A stretch of 64,000 nucleotides of DNA from Anticarsia gemmatalis (taxonomy: Eukaryota; Arthropoda; Insecta; Lepidoptera; Erebidae): the NCBI RefSeq assembly GCF_050436995.1, contig NC_134747.1, forward strand, positions 4,967,501-5,031,500, given 5' to 3'. How positions within the stretch are numbered: position 1 is the first letter of the stretch; each line of letters opens with the position of its first letter. Both the position numbers and the translations under genes were made by a program. This document shows positions 52,601 through 64,000 of this stretch, piece after piece. The notes under the pieces are model-generated. The model searched no databases and was not told where the DNA came from. It saw nothing but the letters and a program-made list of their open reading frames with translations.

Positions 52601-55600
52601 AATGAATACGAATGCAATAATTCCATAGGAAATGAGATATTTACAAAAAAAGCTCAAAAAACCGGTTTTTGGGACTTTGGACCTTGAAATTTTATAGTTG
52701 CGTACACCCTACCATATGTAGGTTTTGAGACAACTTTTAGGGTGTCAATATACAAGTATTTACAGACTTACAGCTGGGTATCTCGAATTCCGAGGTGAAC
52801 TTACTATAATGACTGGACTATTTAGCTTCCACACTTTCTTTTCTAGACGATTACGCCATCTGTGACCTAAGTGTGCTCAGACGCTACCCCGTCCTGACCT
52901 AGACTCCCTGGCTTAGTTAGATGTTCGTGTTCTTACGCTACCCTACTTGAATTTCTAAGTCGTGCAATGGTTTTATGTTAATGTCTAGTTTATAACCCAA
53001 GATTAGATCTGTATTGAATATGGTGACTTTAATGTGGGTTCACGCAATCGTTTCTTACATCATACTACCTAATAAAAAAGAAAAACGCAGTCCAATCAAA
53101 CCGTAGAGCAATAGGTACATACCTTGTCAATGTTGAAGACTTTTAATAATTGATGCTTCCTATTATTCTGCCGAGAAAATGTATGATGTAAAGTGATTAA
53201 TAAAACACAATAATTACATGCATTTATGTATTTATACAGATCTATATCTACGTATACTATATGCCGGCACGCCATCACCCCTGTTATCGGCGCGTGCAGC
53301 GGTTCGCCGCATGTCATGTCTCATCAATAGAGGCACATGTATGCGATACTGACATAAATCTATAATGTTATTGTTTATTCAAGTATTTGTAAACAGTACA
53401 GTTGAAAATGCATATTATTATAACTGTGACGCAGATATTAGTGTATCAAGAATATAAAGTTACGGCGCTCAGTCAAAGAAAAGGAGAAAGCCAGTAGCTA
53501 CTTATACATAGTAGACTAAATGAAAACATAAAAAAATGTAATAAGCGATAGAGTTAAGGGATTTTTTACGACTACCTTCCAAACTTAAGATCCTGTGATT
53601 CACTTTACGTATCGGTATTCTGTTTAGTATTTGGCTGATTTTCCTGAAGTTTTCCGTCGTAGTCCGCAATTTGGAAAACTCCAGTACATTGCAAAAGGTA
53701 CCCTCTATTATGTACGAGATCGTAAACATACCAACCCTAGCGAAATGTATTTATATTGAAACACGCACCCCTGTTTACTCATTCTTGGGGGAAATCAGGT
53801 TATAAATTGAACAGAAAAATGGATGATTTGGTGATAAAGCTCATAACATGTTTGTTATTTTTTATTATGTATTATAATTACTATCGTTACACATGAGAGA
53901 AAGTAGAGCATGTATCGGGTACAAAAGAATGTCCTTACCTACACCCAGTATTGACAAAATAAAATGTTAGCGTGACCTTTTATGTTTGATATGTCGATAA
54001 AGTTCCCTGTAAACGCATGGGAAATGAAGAGAAATCAGTGTGTCACTCACAAAAATACTAGCTACGCCACGCGGGATGGTCTGCCTTAATATTAACGTAA
54101 GTTCTCCCTTCCTTCGCTCCACAGGCCAACGGATAGTGGTTTGGAATTCCAATTTATTTTCTTCTTAACATGATTAATATTTAGGAGTTTAATTAATAAT
54201 ATGATTAATAACTAACTCTGTTTCTTTATTATTGGCATGCAAGTAACTCAAAAGTATTTTTTTTATTTTAGAAACGGAGGAACAAAAACCCGAAGAAGAT
54301 TTATCAAATCACGAAGTTATATTTTTAAAAAGCATAGTAGAAAGTCCCGATTTCGGAAGAAAGTATGAGGTGAGTAACTAAATGTACTGTAAAGATTAAT
54401 GATTTGTTTTTATCTTACCTGACAAATAACTTAAATAGTTAAGGAGGACCCCTAGCACCATCACGTTATTCACATTGTTTTTTAAATTTTCCCGCCATTT
54501 TGCGTCTACCAGATGCTTGTTGCCAGAAAAAATATTGGTGTGAATCATTACGAGAAATAGCCTTAGAATTATTATTTCGCACCGTGTTGTTCATGATTAT
54601 TGCTAAAATTATCGTCAATAGTCTTTCCTAGTTTTTGAATACGTTTATTTTAACCTGTGGATATTGCGAAACAAAGAACGGTTGTTAATTTTTCATATTG
54701 ACAGACACTGTGTCATAGCAACAAACCTCTTCTGTGTCGTAAAAATATTAATGCAATATGAACTTAATATATATCGCAATAAGGTTAACAATTCCTTGCA
54801 GTTGCATTCGATATCTGTCAAAACTCGTAGCTGGAAAACAAGAAATTAGTGAAATCGTACGAGTAGGCAGTGGGTGTGTTCGTTTAATAAAACAAAAACA
54901 GATCTCCTTTATAAATGTAGCTGTTTTCAGCTGCTAGCCTCAGTATTAGGTAGTAAATAAATGATTAAGTTCTTATTGGTAATGAGCCGTAATAATCAGT
55001 CGTTTATAACGTAGTTTTCATTCAAGAATTTAACGACAACAAGTGCCACGCCTATAGACGCTCGTATTTTGGAGCGCTAACAGCAGTTCTTGGGTTCTGT
55101 TTTAATTACTGGTGAGTGTTGTTATTACAGTCCATCGATTCGGAGGAGGACTTGATCGTAAAACCAGTCTCGCTGGGCAACGTAAACATAATACGTTCAC
55201 TAAGCGAGTACCGTGGCAACAATATACGGACTATCGAACAAGCCGAACTCGCTATTATTGTGTCCAGGGCACACTTTAAGGTAGGTCGCCTTTTCCAATA
55301 TTAGCCTGCCATCAGCGGAATGTTTACAAAGTAACACAAATATTTACATTTTGCTTTGTTTGTATTACAGATCGGCATATAATGAGTTCTTTATCAGACA
55401 TCCGAAATAACATACGCTGTTCTGTTATGTATGAGTTATGACATTGAAATTCTGTTTGTTTAGGTGCAGTTTCTATAGATACACAACTAATTTTAGTAAA
55501 GCATTTAGGCCATTGCATTTAAACCTTTGATTCTCATTATGAACTATGTTATAACATGTATATTTTTTTAGGCTTTAATAGATGCTCACGATAAAATAGG

Positions 55601-58600
55601 TGCCATCTGGCTGGACAGAGGCTCAGGAATAGATGAAAAGACTCCAGTGAGTGAGACGGAAGCAAGTAAAGACATAGCAGAGGGTGCTGCTGCCAGTACT
55701 GAGGAAAACGGAGATATGCCTGTGGAAACTGTCAAAGTAGTGGGCCTTAGGAAAGTGCCTGGACAGCCTTTAGGATTAACTGTAAGTATAACAACTTTCC
55801 TTACATGTTTTTGTGAAACACACAAAAGGTTTGACATTCAACTATAATTGTTTGTTTCCAATTGGTTTCTAAATGGAAAGCAAGGTCAACATTTTTACAT
55901 ATTTTTAACAATATGTTTTTGTAACATTGATCCTCTTTACTTTGTTATAAAGAAAAGTATTCTAAAAATTATAACTGGCCAGTGACTTAAAATTATTGTC
56001 TCTATGCAGGTTACAACAGATGAACATGGCCAGCTAATAGTGGCCAGGATTTTAGCTGGGAGTGCAGCAGCTAAGCAAGCATTAGTATCTGTTGGTGATG
56101 TATTGTTAGAGGTAGATGGAGTGCACATAGACTCAGAGGATCAGCTCAAGGAGGCCGTAGCTAAGCCCAATGATAGAATAACATTGAAGGTTGGACCCAA
56201 CCTCAAAGAAAAGACTGCTCAGTTAACTAATAAGCTCAGTGTAAGTTGTTCTATTTTATTGTATGTACATGAATAGGTGTATGTAATTACTAGCTTTACA
56301 TAACTACTATAACATCATTGCTATGTGAAGAATCAATATCATCTAAAAATAGCATGTAAATGCTTTAGAAAGATACATTCATGTTACCTTGATTATTCTA
56401 CAAGTACACAATATATAAAATATTATTTTTCTGTGCTGTTCATAAACACACACCATAGTGATTTTATAATAGAGAATAATAATATTCAATGATTTCAGTG
56501 CTACATGAGAACATTGTTCGACTATGACCCTAAGGAAGACACATTACTGCCATGCAAGGAGATTGGTTTAGAATTCAAGAAAGGTGATATTTTACAAGTA
56601 AGTCTTGAAAATCCCTACTAAAATTAAATGCGAAAGTGTCTCTGAAGAAATTTTGTGCAAAGATAGTTTTTAACTTGAGGAAGAAAAACAACTATAATAC
56701 AGTGTAATTTGTAATTTTTATTATTCATGAATTTGTAACTATCTAACAAGGTTACTCAAACTATTTACATTAGTGATGCAATTTTTTTATGAACATGAAT
56801 ATTGTTCCAACACTTCCAACATTATGTTCATAAATAATGCATGATTATGAATATCTACTTGAAGTAAAAAATTTTTTTATTGTTTTATAACCATTGCTAT
56901 TGTGTCTAAAGAATAACATAAAGCTATGGTTTGTAATTTATATAAATAATTGCTTATTATATAAAAATGCATTTGTTTTTCATTCTATCTTCAATTGGTC
57001 TGGAATTTGTTCCATCTTAGGAATTTTATTAAAACAGTACAAGAAGTTTCATTACCAGCATTTCCAATAAAAAAGCGAGATATTTTTAGTCTTCTTTCTA
57101 AGCTATTGTATTGTTGCAGGTATCAGATAGAAAAGACCCTAACTGGTGGCAAGCGAGCCATGTTGAACATCCTGATGTAGTGGGATTGATACCTTCGCCT
57201 GAGTTAGAAGAACGGCGCAAGGCTTATGTACCACCTGAAGCCGACTTTGTGCATAAAATCAGCATCTGCGGGGCAAGGGTAAGCATTTTTTTTTATTCCA
57301 GACTTTTTTGTCGAATGAGATAGTTTCTTCATCTGTTGTATTCCATTAAAGTTTCAACCTTACAATATTAATCAGTGCAAGTGTAACTGGACAGTGACAA
57401 AAAATATATCATACATTAACATATGCTTAAAAATGCAAGCTTCATCTTTGGTATATTGCATTTCTTAAAATAAACCATTGCTGCACTCTCTTTTGTTAAG
57501 ACAAAAGGATTATTATTCTCATTAATCATATTGGTATATTGAACTCTGAACTGCAAACAAACATAAATTCATTAGTTCAGCATATTTGTATGAAAACTCT
57601 TTGTTTATTTACTGCCATCATAACAATGAATCAGTTGATTCTCACGAACTATAGCGAAACAGCTGACAACTGAATTCCCGTTTCTCTTGTCATAATGGTC
57701 AGACGTGTCAAATAACAAAACAGTCATTGTTCCGGTATTTTTATTTTATAATTACTTTCGTGACTCACCTTTTGTATCGGAGTTAAATTACAATATCGTC
57801 TAGACATTTAAAGTAATGACTATAGGATACTTTACTGGGGAGTCATTGGCACCCACGTTAACACCTACGTATCATATGTGGACATATTGACCATGAAGTA
57901 TTTGTATGAGCATAATAAAATAACACTAAATGCTAGCTGTGCAACAAATGCGTTTTCTAACAAAGTTTTATAGGCATAAAATTGGCAATAAAAAAACGTA
58001 TTCCATTTTCTAAGGATGTTCAATTATACCGTTATTCCACGGGATTTTACTGCGACTTTTAAATGTAATAGCATTTCTATTGAGTTGAAGTTAATTTACT
58101 TTTTTCTTATAATATAATAGTGTGGTATAAAAACTAGGTGTCGCTCGAGAAATCGCTCATCCGTTCAAATGTCGGAGAAATCGATTAGATACTCAACCAT
58201 GCAGACTAATGATTTCGCTCGCTTTTCTTAAATGTGAAGCGTTTGAGTGATCCTGAAATATTCGCTATAATATTTTACCTCGTTTTTGTGTTATTGAGAC
58301 GACGTAGTACTTTGATGTTCACTATACATAATACAATACGAATGTTAGTTAGAATCTATAACAGTCTTGTGTCCTATAAAGACTGAAAAGATAGAAAAAA
58401 AATGAGATTTCAATCAGCTACCATAGAAAAGAACAACACGTACCTATTGGTGTATTTCGAAACGTAATCTTAGCACCCAAACAAAACTATTCCTTTCATA
58501 CCAGCTGCTAAACTATTACAATGATTAAATTCTAGATATCAAAAAAGAAGAAAAAGTTCGTGTACGAGTCTCGGTCCAGCGTGGCACTGGAGGGCGCAGA

Positions 58601-61600
58601 GCTAGCGTTGTACGAGGAAGTGGCGCGCACTCCGCCCTTCTTGCGCAGAGTGCTGGCGCTGGTCGGCACCCGGGGCGTCGGCCGCAGGACCATCAAGAAC
58701 CGTATGATACAGGAACATCCGGATAGATTCGGCGCTGTTGTACCGCGTAAGTATCTTACCTTGCAGCAATGTTTTCGTAGTCTTGCTTGATTTTTTAACC
58801 ACTGCTGTTTTTTAGTATAAGAATTTATACGAAACTTCCGTGACTTATCATGCCTGTGCTGTCATATCAAAGCGTGCATGACCGAGTACAGAAATAACTG
58901 TAAAAAAAATTAGTTTCATACACGTCAAATTAAATGATAACGTGCTACCATAATAACACGAGTCAGACTATTGAATTATACTCAGTAGCAGTCCATACTA
59001 TATCCAAATAAAAATAAAAAGTCCCCAACCCGCACTTGCCCAGCAGTGGGACAGTAATGGGTAATATCCAAATAACGGTTATAAAATTATGAAAATCATA
59101 TTTTATTATCATCTTTCAGATACATCACGTCCCCCGCGGCCTATGGAAGAGAATGGCCAGTCGTACTGGTTCGTGTCCCGCGAGGAGATGGAACGCGACG
59201 CACACGCCGGACGGTTCCTGGAGTACGGAGAACACAACGGACACTTGTACGGCACGCATCTTGACTCCATACGCGCGGTTATGAAGGAAGGTAAGACATT
59301 TACTAGTCACGTATTTACATAATTTATCATTACCCATGTGTATTTTATGAATTCAAAATTTAAGTTTTCCTCTAGATTGATCTAAAAGCAGTGATGGCCC
59401 GTCCGCCTTGCGCTCTGGTCGATATTCAAGTACCAACTTTCCGAAGAAAACCATCTTAATAAACGTTAATAAAACCTCTTTCAAGCTTGGTCCTTTGAAC
59501 AGTCATTGTGAAATATGGTTAACTTAACTATCAAACTATCCGAACTCGATGCCGGTAGGCTTTTGACCTCTTAAACAGCTGAGTCGCCTACTCCTAGAAC
59601 CACCTACCCATAAAAAAAAAAGTATTAATAGCTTAAAGCACAGTTACCGTGAGATACGTACATATGGTGCTTTAGTCATCGAATCGTTCGAACTCGTTCA
59701 AAACGCGACGTCATTTCCATACCGGTTGTGATGGGTCAATGAACTCCAAATATTTGATGTAATCATATTAGGCACTTGCAAAAAACTCGTACTTGAAATT
59801 ATGTAGAGATATCGCAAGCAACATTAACTGTTATACTATGATCTATATGCGTATTTTAAACTTGATAGAAGTTACCAGCGAATATTAAAATACAAAGCGC
59901 ACGCATAAATCACAGAAAACTACAAACCTTAGGATCCATTTTAAGTATTCACATTACCTTCAACCATGACCGAATCTGATTTTTTTTGTCTCATAATAAG
60001 ATCTGTTGGATACTAGCGAATATAAATATTTTTACCAGTTGAACTATTTTTTTTTTATAGTTTTGACAACATCTCTTCAATACAAAACTGTTGTGATTTC
60101 AGGTAAAATGTGCATCTTGGACTGCGCTCCCCAATCTCTGAAGCTCCTCCACAACAGCGGGGAGTTCCTTCCCTACGTGGTGATGATCGGAGCGCCGGGC
60201 ATCGAACAACTCAGGAACTTGACTTACGCCTCCAATCGTAACTTGACGGTAAATATTATTATTTGTTTATACCAGTTGCAATTTAGCGGATAACTGTGGA
60301 ATTGATACAAAGAATTGATAGAAAAATATAAATACAAAAAAAAATATGAATCTCAGTTCGATTTCAAGCCAGACGTTACGGTTACGACAGTAATCGGGTG
60401 AATTCATCGGCGATCGACAATCGACACTTGTCTGGCAATTTTATTAATGGTCGATTCATTGTTGGTGGATCAATGTAACATAAATTAAAATCGAAAAAAC
60501 GATGCAAGAACCAATAAAATTGATGTTGACTTGATGACTTTGACCTGCTCCCTGCTGATTTATGTAACAGTGTTATTCAGTAATTTATAGCTTTTCCACA
60601 GTTATCCAAGCTATTTAGTCTTCCCCTTATAAGTCGTTAAGAATGCTAAATAGAAAATAGTCATCTTTTTCAAAATTATTAGTTTTTTCCAGTATAGAGA
60701 TGTAAGCTTGCCCCTTAATTTTATTTGAATAATTATTTGTAGCATGTATTTATCCCTTTAGTTGTTACTTGATTTTTAGTATGTATTGTGCATTGACGTT
60801 TGTCCGCATGCGTTGCGTAGTTCGACAGGCAGAGCTCGATCCGCTACAGTTCCAGACGCGCGCGCACTCTCGAGTCCCTTGCGTCACTTTATGAGGTAAG
60901 TCTGCGTATTATTTAGGCTTTTACTCCTGGCATTAGTACTACTAAACAGACTAAACTGTGTAATCCATGTAGAACGATAAATATGTACGACATTTTAACG
61001 CAATAGATTGTTTGAGAAATCGCAAACACGTTTAAAGTTGGATAAGACCTTATACTATTGTGTATTTATGTAGTCACTTCATTACGCATAAATGGCTGAA
61101 CACATTTTGAAAGACAGAAAGTGTTAGGATCTTATACAAATCTAACGTCGTAACCGTTGAAGCCGTAGGTTGGAGCTAAGCTTGCACTGTTATATTTTGA
61201 TTCATAGCAGCCGAGGGGCAATAACTAAAAAATTTGGAGTTGTAAAGTAGAACAGAAACAAAATAATATCATCAGGCGATATGATAAATCTGGGTATTTT
61301 TGTCTGATGCAATAATTAAATTAGTCGACGTGACCCAGTATTCTTATTTAGCGTGGCATCGACAGTTGTGACCTAAGACCCAATATCCTCGTGACCCAGT
61401 GACAGAAAGTCTGCGGGTGGTGTGAAGTGTGTTTACCGCATGTATCTCTGATTGGGCATGAACAGACACTTCTAGATATTTTTATTATGCGTTACATTTA
61501 TTTTGTATGAGAATGATTACAGTTCTATTTACTGTGCATGTTTTTGTCACAATAATTAGCCAACTTTTGATTAATTTACTGGTTCGTTTGTTCGATTTAT

Positions 61601-61997
61601 TACTACACCGATCAACATCTAACTACAGATTAGTGTTATGAGTAATGAGCTTGATGCCCATTCGAAACTAGTATCAGTAAGACAACTGGACGAATAGAAA
61701 ATAATCAATGACGGATGATGTGTCCACCCACGATACATACAGAACTCGACCTTTCGTGTATTAATTATGTGCAACGCACTATGATTACGATTGTATACTG
61801 ATATTCCTCTTGTTCCACAGGAAGAAGACATGAAACAAACTCTCGAGGAAAGCGCCCGCATTCAACGACAAAACGAAAAGTACATAGATCTCGTTATCAC
61901 TAACAATAACATAGACACGACTTACTCTAAGATCATGGACGCGCTGCACTCTCTCTCCACCGACCACCAGTGGGTCCCCGTCAGCTGGATTTACTAG
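49620..61997 (+). CDS. vari: MAGUK scaffold, MPP2/MPP6 type (varicose)
   Basis: Twelve exons: 49620-49704, 54272-54369, 55131-55280, 55572-55781, 56010-56240, 56499-56597, 57120-57278, 58536-58746, 59120-59290, 60103-60248, 60821-60895 and 61821-61997; all in phase, 603 aa. Membrane-associated guanylate kinase homologue; insect varicose organises septate junctions by binding neurexin-IV-type tails. Domains: L27 pair (VIFLKSIVESPDF near 44-60; AHFKALIDAHDKIGA near 107-122), PDZ (~160-245, carboxylate loop QPLGLT), SH3 (~259-330, LFDYDPKED and DPNWWQASHV), HOOK with basic KKKKFVYE, and GK-like (~375-600). The GK P-loop reads GTRGVGRR, lacking the ATP-binding Lys, as in other MAGUKs. The terminus VPVSWIY is the MPP2/6 ending. 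Two ATGs are adjacent at 49620 and 49623; the first is used here. Intron 1 is 4.6 kb and carries a foldback element. Confidence 0.96.
51535..52794. mobile_element. Foldback element with ~380-bp inverted arms
   Basis: The left arm (51535 to about 51915) starts CTCGGAATTCGAGATACCCA. The right arm (about 52419-52794) is its inverted copy, ending GGGTATCTCGAATTCCGAG. They match almost throughout, including ACCGGTTTTTTGAGCTTTT and GGCACCGGTTGACTTGAAAT, with scattered substitutions. About 500 bp lies between the arms, part of it a LINE 3' fragment. No transposase frame. No convincing target duplication seen. Confidence 0.8.
52170..52415 (+). mobile_element. Non-LTR retrotransposon 3' fragment nested in the foldback element
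   Basis: Contains GGTGAAGGAAAACATCGTGA, CCCAACCCGCACTTGGCCAG and CAGCAGTGGGACAGTAATGG, then a TTTATT-rich tail. This is the fuller version of the pieces at 18912-19049 and 59000-59075. Its left end is unclear. Confidence 0.65.
56598..61820. other. Introns 6-11 of varicose
   Basis: Introns between the SH3, HOOK and GK exons: 56598-57119, 57279-58535, 58747-59119, 59291-60102, 60249-60820 and 60896-61820. They hold one tiny retroposed fragment (59000-59075) and nothing else that I can support. Confidence 0.5.
59000..59075 (+). mobile_element. Very short retroposed LINE-tail fragment with target duplication
   Basis: ATATCCAAATAA occurs at 59000-59011 and 59064-59075. Between them are GTCCCCAACCCGCACTTG joined directly to CCCAGCAGTGGGACAGTAAT; the ~70 bp that separate these in the 52.3-kb copy are absent. 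Confidence 0.65.
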
Positions 61998-63500
61998 CAT
62001 TACGAAAATAATAAACTCCCCGGCTAAGAACATGCCCACGCCGCCTTTTAGGTAATTAATGCGTCTTCCCGCAAATCATGAAAATGTTTTAACATATCTA
62101 AGCTTCAACTATGTAGTCTTTAACTTTCTAAAGATAAACCCATCGCAAAAAAATGCTATTCTCGTATTTGCCATATTAAAATTTCGTTTTGTGGATGATG
62201 TAAAGGAAAACTGTCAGGGATTGAGTACAATGAAATGTTACGACAACATCACTTGTAAAACATGCATCAACAATGTAAAACTGTCTACAATACAGTTGGA
62301 TGCAAACTTTGTACCTTTTATAATAATGATAAGACTAATTAAACATCACATGGTTGTATTTAAAAGCTTAAAGATTCAACAATCAAGACTCTGTTTTAAG
62401 AAAATGAGAATTTGTAACCGAGTGGAATATATTGAAAGTGCCACGCATGAACCTTCGCTATAAAACGAGGTAGCTATTTGTTTAAATAAGGCATTCCAAT
62501 TACTCTAATGTTTTCTCACGTAGTTTCGTTACCACTGGAGTACTCAATGCAGAATTTTAGCACCACATTTTCTAAACTTTATCTAAAAGAATTTGATGTC
62601 TTAAGTACTCTATAACTTTATATGTTTAATAGTCTATGATAAATCTCGACTTACAATGAAAAATAGACTTAATAGTATAAAAATTAAAGTTACATCTTGT
62701 AGAATAATGAATTTCTGATTGAAATATATTCCCACCTGAGAAAAACAGCGTGTTTAGAATAAGATAGTGTTATAGTTAAGATGCAGCTGTAGGCCTAAAT
62801 GATAAGAAATGAGAATATTTTGTACGATTCGATGGACGATTGTAGTATGTAAACACATACCGCTTTTAGTAATATAAGTTAGATGCATTTCCCTTGTACC
62901 ACTGCCGGAGAAAGTAAGCATAATTATATTATATTTCAAAGGCATGTATTATTTTTATAAACGTAAAGTATTATTACATCACACGAAATCAATCACATTT
63001 TATTATACACTTCTATATTGTTCTTTATTTTTTCTTTGTTTACTTTTCATAGGAATATTTATTTTACAATTTTATTTTTACCTTGTATTTTTACAGGCAG
63101 ACTTATGTTTGATAGTATTGTCAATTTTAAGTGATTAACTGTACATCCTGATTATTATAACAGTATCTATAAGTTTTAATGCAAATTAGTATTTGTATAT
63201 TTTTGTGAGTATAACAAGACAAGCTGGTACAGAGTATAAGATAGTATTATTATATCGAGGTGCCGATTGATAGCGGCTTTATAATTGCTTACATTGTATT
63301 GTGTCACTTATTTAAGCTACATTTTATTATGAATCTAGCTTGTATTTCATTAAGAATCTCACATTCCGTCCATTTTCTTTTGTTAATTAGCTGTAAATTT
63401 TATTGTGTCAAGAATTATTCAATATACATTGTGTAACTGCATTGCTTCATTTTATTTCATGCTTTGAGATTTAAATAAAACTCTTCTATGAATATTTGAA
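61998..63500 (+). other. varicose 3' UTR
   Basis: About 1.5 kb of AT-rich sequence between the TAG at 61995-61997 and the AATAAA at 63474-63479. A 134-codon open frame at 62059-62463 has no recognisable protein features and is treated as chance. No other signal seen. Confidence 0.6.
63474..63479 (+). terminator. Polyadenylation signal of varicose
   Basis: AATAAA in the sequence TTAAATAAAA, facing the opposite-strand signal at 63505-63510. Confidence 0.6.
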
Positions 63501-63504
63501 TATT

Positions 63505-63510
63505 TTTATT
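63505..63510 (-). terminator. Polyadenylation signal of the TPGS2 gene
   Basis: AATAAA on the minus strand, about 32 nt past the TAG stop at 63542-63544. Cleavage 10-30 nt beyond would fall on or next to the varicose signal. Confidence 0.6.
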
Positions 63511-63541
63511 AGTTCTTAGATTTTATAAGCATTTTCTCTTT

Positions 63542-64000
63542 CTACTGATTTGTCTGACGCGAAGTATTTTTATGGTGACGAACCGAAGTCTTGAAGATAT
63601 TGGGATCTATATGATTCAATCCCGTTTCGCTTCCAACTGTAATCAAATGATTCTCCGAATCCGTTTTTTCCAGCAAATGTGGTGCAAGTAAGAGAAACAG
63701 TTGCTGAAAACGAAGTGAATATTAATTAATCCTTATTCAATACCACTGATTAAAGTGAATAACTATTCTTAAATAGCTATTGATTTTGTTTACTAAGGTA
63801 TACAACATAAAAGGAAACCATCGTGTTTCTTACTTCAGCCCAAGGAATCAATGGCAAATTAGCGAACGCTGCCTGCCAACCAGGCAGTCCTAAGTGGACC
63901 AATGCCATACGAAAATATTGCGTAAAAGAATCCGCAAGCCAACCCCAGGCACCTTCACGCGTCGCCAGCCATACTGACCACGAACCTCCGGTGTAAATTA
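63542..64000 (-). CDS. TPGS2: Tubulin polyglutamylase complex subunit 2, C-terminal part
   Basis: Last two exons of a minus-strand gene: 63834-64000 (cut by the window edge) and 63542-63703, joined in phase 0, giving about 109 C-terminal residues. The block WGWLADSFTQYFRMALVHLG followed by LPGWQ and, after the splice, AEQLFLLLAPHLL matches the W-x-FLTDTFT-x-YYR...HLGLPQWQ region of TPGS2. TPGS2 is a noncatalytic subunit of the TTLL1 tubulin polyglutamylase complex with a SMI1/KNR4-like fold. The tail after that block is short and polar, ending HKNTSRQTNQ, where the human protein has a longer Ser/Gly/Pro tail. The assignment rests on this one region, so paralogues cannot be excluded. Confidence 0.8.

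Larger units (their letters stand above)
49705..54271. other. 4.6-kb intron 1 of varicose
   Basis: AT-rich intron dominated by the foldback element at 51535-52794. No alternative first exon found. Slightly GC-richer stretches near 52850-52930 and 53270-53320 show no exon features. Confidence 0.5.

Noticed and set aside
61785..62039. Minus-strand frame starting GMFLAGEFIIFVMLV, reminiscent of a mitochondrial ND1 segment
   Set aside because: Most of it is the reverse complement of the last varicose coding exon, and the hydrophobic part is only about 15 residues. No nuclear mitochondrial insertion can be supported.
62059..62463. 134-codon open frame downstream of varicose
   Set aside because: Lies in the 3' UTR before the polyadenylation signal, has no splice or domain signal, and its composition fits chance in AT-rich DNA.
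1..64000. Prokaryotic-style defence system, CRISPR array or integrated viral genes
   Set aside because: All recognised genes are ordinary spliced insect genes. No capsid, polymerase, integrase or Cas-like frames and no regularly spaced repeats were seen.

Overview
This window is nuclear DNA of an insect, almost certainly a moth or butterfly. The genes are split into short exons with clean GT-AG introns, and the background is AT-rich. Interspersed repeats look lepidopteran: tRNA-headed SINEs, Helitron-like elements ending in CTAG, and the 3' ends of non-LTR retrotransposons with a 'cagcagtgggacag' core. There is no bacterial content, CRISPR array, rRNA or free-standing tRNA gene.

Layout, left to right. 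(1) 4457-10083, minus: 5' coding part of an SLC5-type sodium/solute symporter, running off the left edge, with a noncoding first exon near 13.2-13.7 kb. (2) 14037-19704, plus: an LRRC43-like leucine-rich-repeat protein, 9 exons, 599 aa, divergent from the SLC5 gene. (3) 20378-26271, plus: a complete SLC6 sodium/chloride-dependent transporter, 12 exons, 559 aa. (4) 26770-42894, plus: a gene I do not recognise, about 330 aa, with a 9.3-kb intron and one unresolved exon junction. (5) 43640-47280, minus: a complete urate oxidase, 5 exons, 336 aa, peroxisomal C-terminus SHL, with a TATA box and two directly repeated TGACCC half-sites upstream. (6) 49620-61997, plus: a complete MPP2/MPP6-type MAGUK (varicose), 12 exons, 603 aa, with L27, PDZ, SH3, HOOK and guanylate-kinase-like domains. 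(7) 63542-64000, minus: the C-terminal end of tubulin polyglutamylase complex subunit 2, overlapping tail-to-tail with varicose.

The genes do not form one pathway. Two are membrane transporters, one is in purine catabolism, one is a septate-junction scaffold, and two (LRRC43-like, TPGS2) belong to families linked to cilia or microtubules. Joins were made by hand from splice sites and reading phase. Every junction keeps frame except one in gene 4, between 36856 and 37307.

The space between exons is mostly AT-rich DNA with mobile elements. The most notable are a 1.26-kb foldback element with arms of about 380 bp inside varicose intron 1, two Helitron-like elements in inverted orientation 21.6 kb apart, a TTA-flanked MITE inside a tandem duplication, and two very short retroposed fragments with clear target-site duplications. 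I found no evidence of a new multi-gene system. The best leads are the unknown gene, the foldback hairpin, the uricase promoter and the GC-rich island at 29.0-29.8 kb.
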